From the NCBI GenBank assembly GCA_000697335.1, contig JNEM01015234.1, positions 1 through 20,889 of the forward strand: a DNA stretch of 20,889 bases, in the 5' to 3' direction. Each line of letters begins with the position of its first letter. The stretch's first letter is position 1. Source of the DNA: Conidiobolus incongruus B7586 (lineage: Eukaryota > Entomophthoromycota > Entomophthoromycetes > Entomophthorales > Conidiobolaceae). Positions 20,344 through 20,889 of this stretch are shown piece after piece. A model generated the notes under the pieces. The model was not told the origin of the DNA, did not search any database, and was given only the letters and a program-made list of their open reading frames with translations. The position numbers and the translations under genes were made by a program.

Positions 20344-20889
20344 CATTATTTTTTTAATTTAAAATTAACTTTTCAAAATTAGTTGTTTAATTTAATTATA
20401 TTTAAACTAAATAATAATCATCAAAAGTTTTTTATTTTAGTATTAGTAAAACTTAACTATAAACCTTTTATAAAATCATTTAAAATTTATAAATAACTTT
20501 TAATAATAAAGTATTATTTACATTAATAATTTATTGTTAAGTAAATTACTTTAAAATTAAAAAAAATTATTTAAAATTTGTTAAAATCTAGAAAATTAAT
20601 TTTAACTGTTATTTTTTTAATTAAAGAATAATCTAAATACTTTAATATTAGTTTTACAAGTATTTTATATATATTAAAGTTTAAACTCAAATTAATAAAT
20701 GAAAATATAAAATAAATACTCTATAATTTAACTAAAACTTAAAAAAAGTTAGAGTAGCTATTATTAAATAAAACTTATTAAAATATTATTAGAAATATAA
20801 GTTTTTATAGAAAATAATTATAATAGATGAATTTTAAATCTTTTTATATAATCTTTTATTAAAATATATATTTAAATATTAAATTAAAT

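Larger units (their letters stand above)
19272..20889. other. Gene-free region, extremely AT-rich at its end
   Basis: The left part holds the promoter of the secreted protein gene. From about 20160 on, and especially after 20380, the DNA is almost pure A and T, like the first kilobase of the window. No coding frame, RNA gene or terminal repeat was recognised. Confidence 0.6.

Overview
This looks like a window of a very AT-rich nuclear eukaryotic genome. Eleven short introns (48-58 nt) can be placed by keeping protein families in frame. All have GT-AG ends, many with a branch site such as TACTAAT, CTAAT or TATTAAT close to the acceptor. TAA, TAG and TGA all act as stops, so the code is standard. 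Intron size, base composition and gene set suggest an early-diverging fungus; Entomophthoromycotina (Conidiobolus-like) is my best guess, and this is inference. Neocallimastigomycota or an unrelated AT-rich protist is not excluded.

Layout, left to right. 1-1334 is extremely AT-rich and gene-free. 1335-2172 (-) is a two-exon LEA_2/WHy protein with NHL-like topology (basic Cys-rich head, one membrane anchor, outer domain). 2173-5365 is intergenic, with one GC-richer island (about 3890-4281) that looks like the relic of a coding region. 5366-6064 (-) is a two-exon, two-TM protein with a tandem PPxY tail. 7722-8219 (+) is an unrecognised four-helix membrane protein. 8584-8766 (-) is a possible 60-aa membrane peptide lying in one copy of a diverged local duplication. 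10355-12102 (+) is a two-exon Nramp divalent metal transporter. It converges, with only 79 bp between stop codons, on 12182-13412 (-), a five-exon replication factor C small subunit (human RFC4, yeast Rfc2). 14354-14944 (-) is a DUF4112 protein. 16207-17079 (-) is a five-exon CCDC43 homologue. About 18004-18384 is a second GC-richer relic island. 18957-19271 (-) is a secreted six-cysteine protein resembling beta-gamma crystallins, behind a clear TATA box. 19272-20889 is gene-free and becomes extremely AT-rich towards its end.

The genes do not form one pathway. Replication (RFC4) and conserved cytosolic functions (CCDC43, DUF4112) sit beside membrane and secreted proteins. The only functional link worth testing is between the Nramp transporter and the PPxY membrane protein, because fungal and animal Nramp transporters are downregulated through PPxY membrane adaptors of Nedd4/Rsp5 ubiquitin ligases. 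I found no rRNA, tRNA, CRISPR array, recognisable intact transposon or virus-derived element. No strong candidate for an undescribed system is visible; the most open questions are the two relic islands, the orphan membrane proteins and the local duplication.
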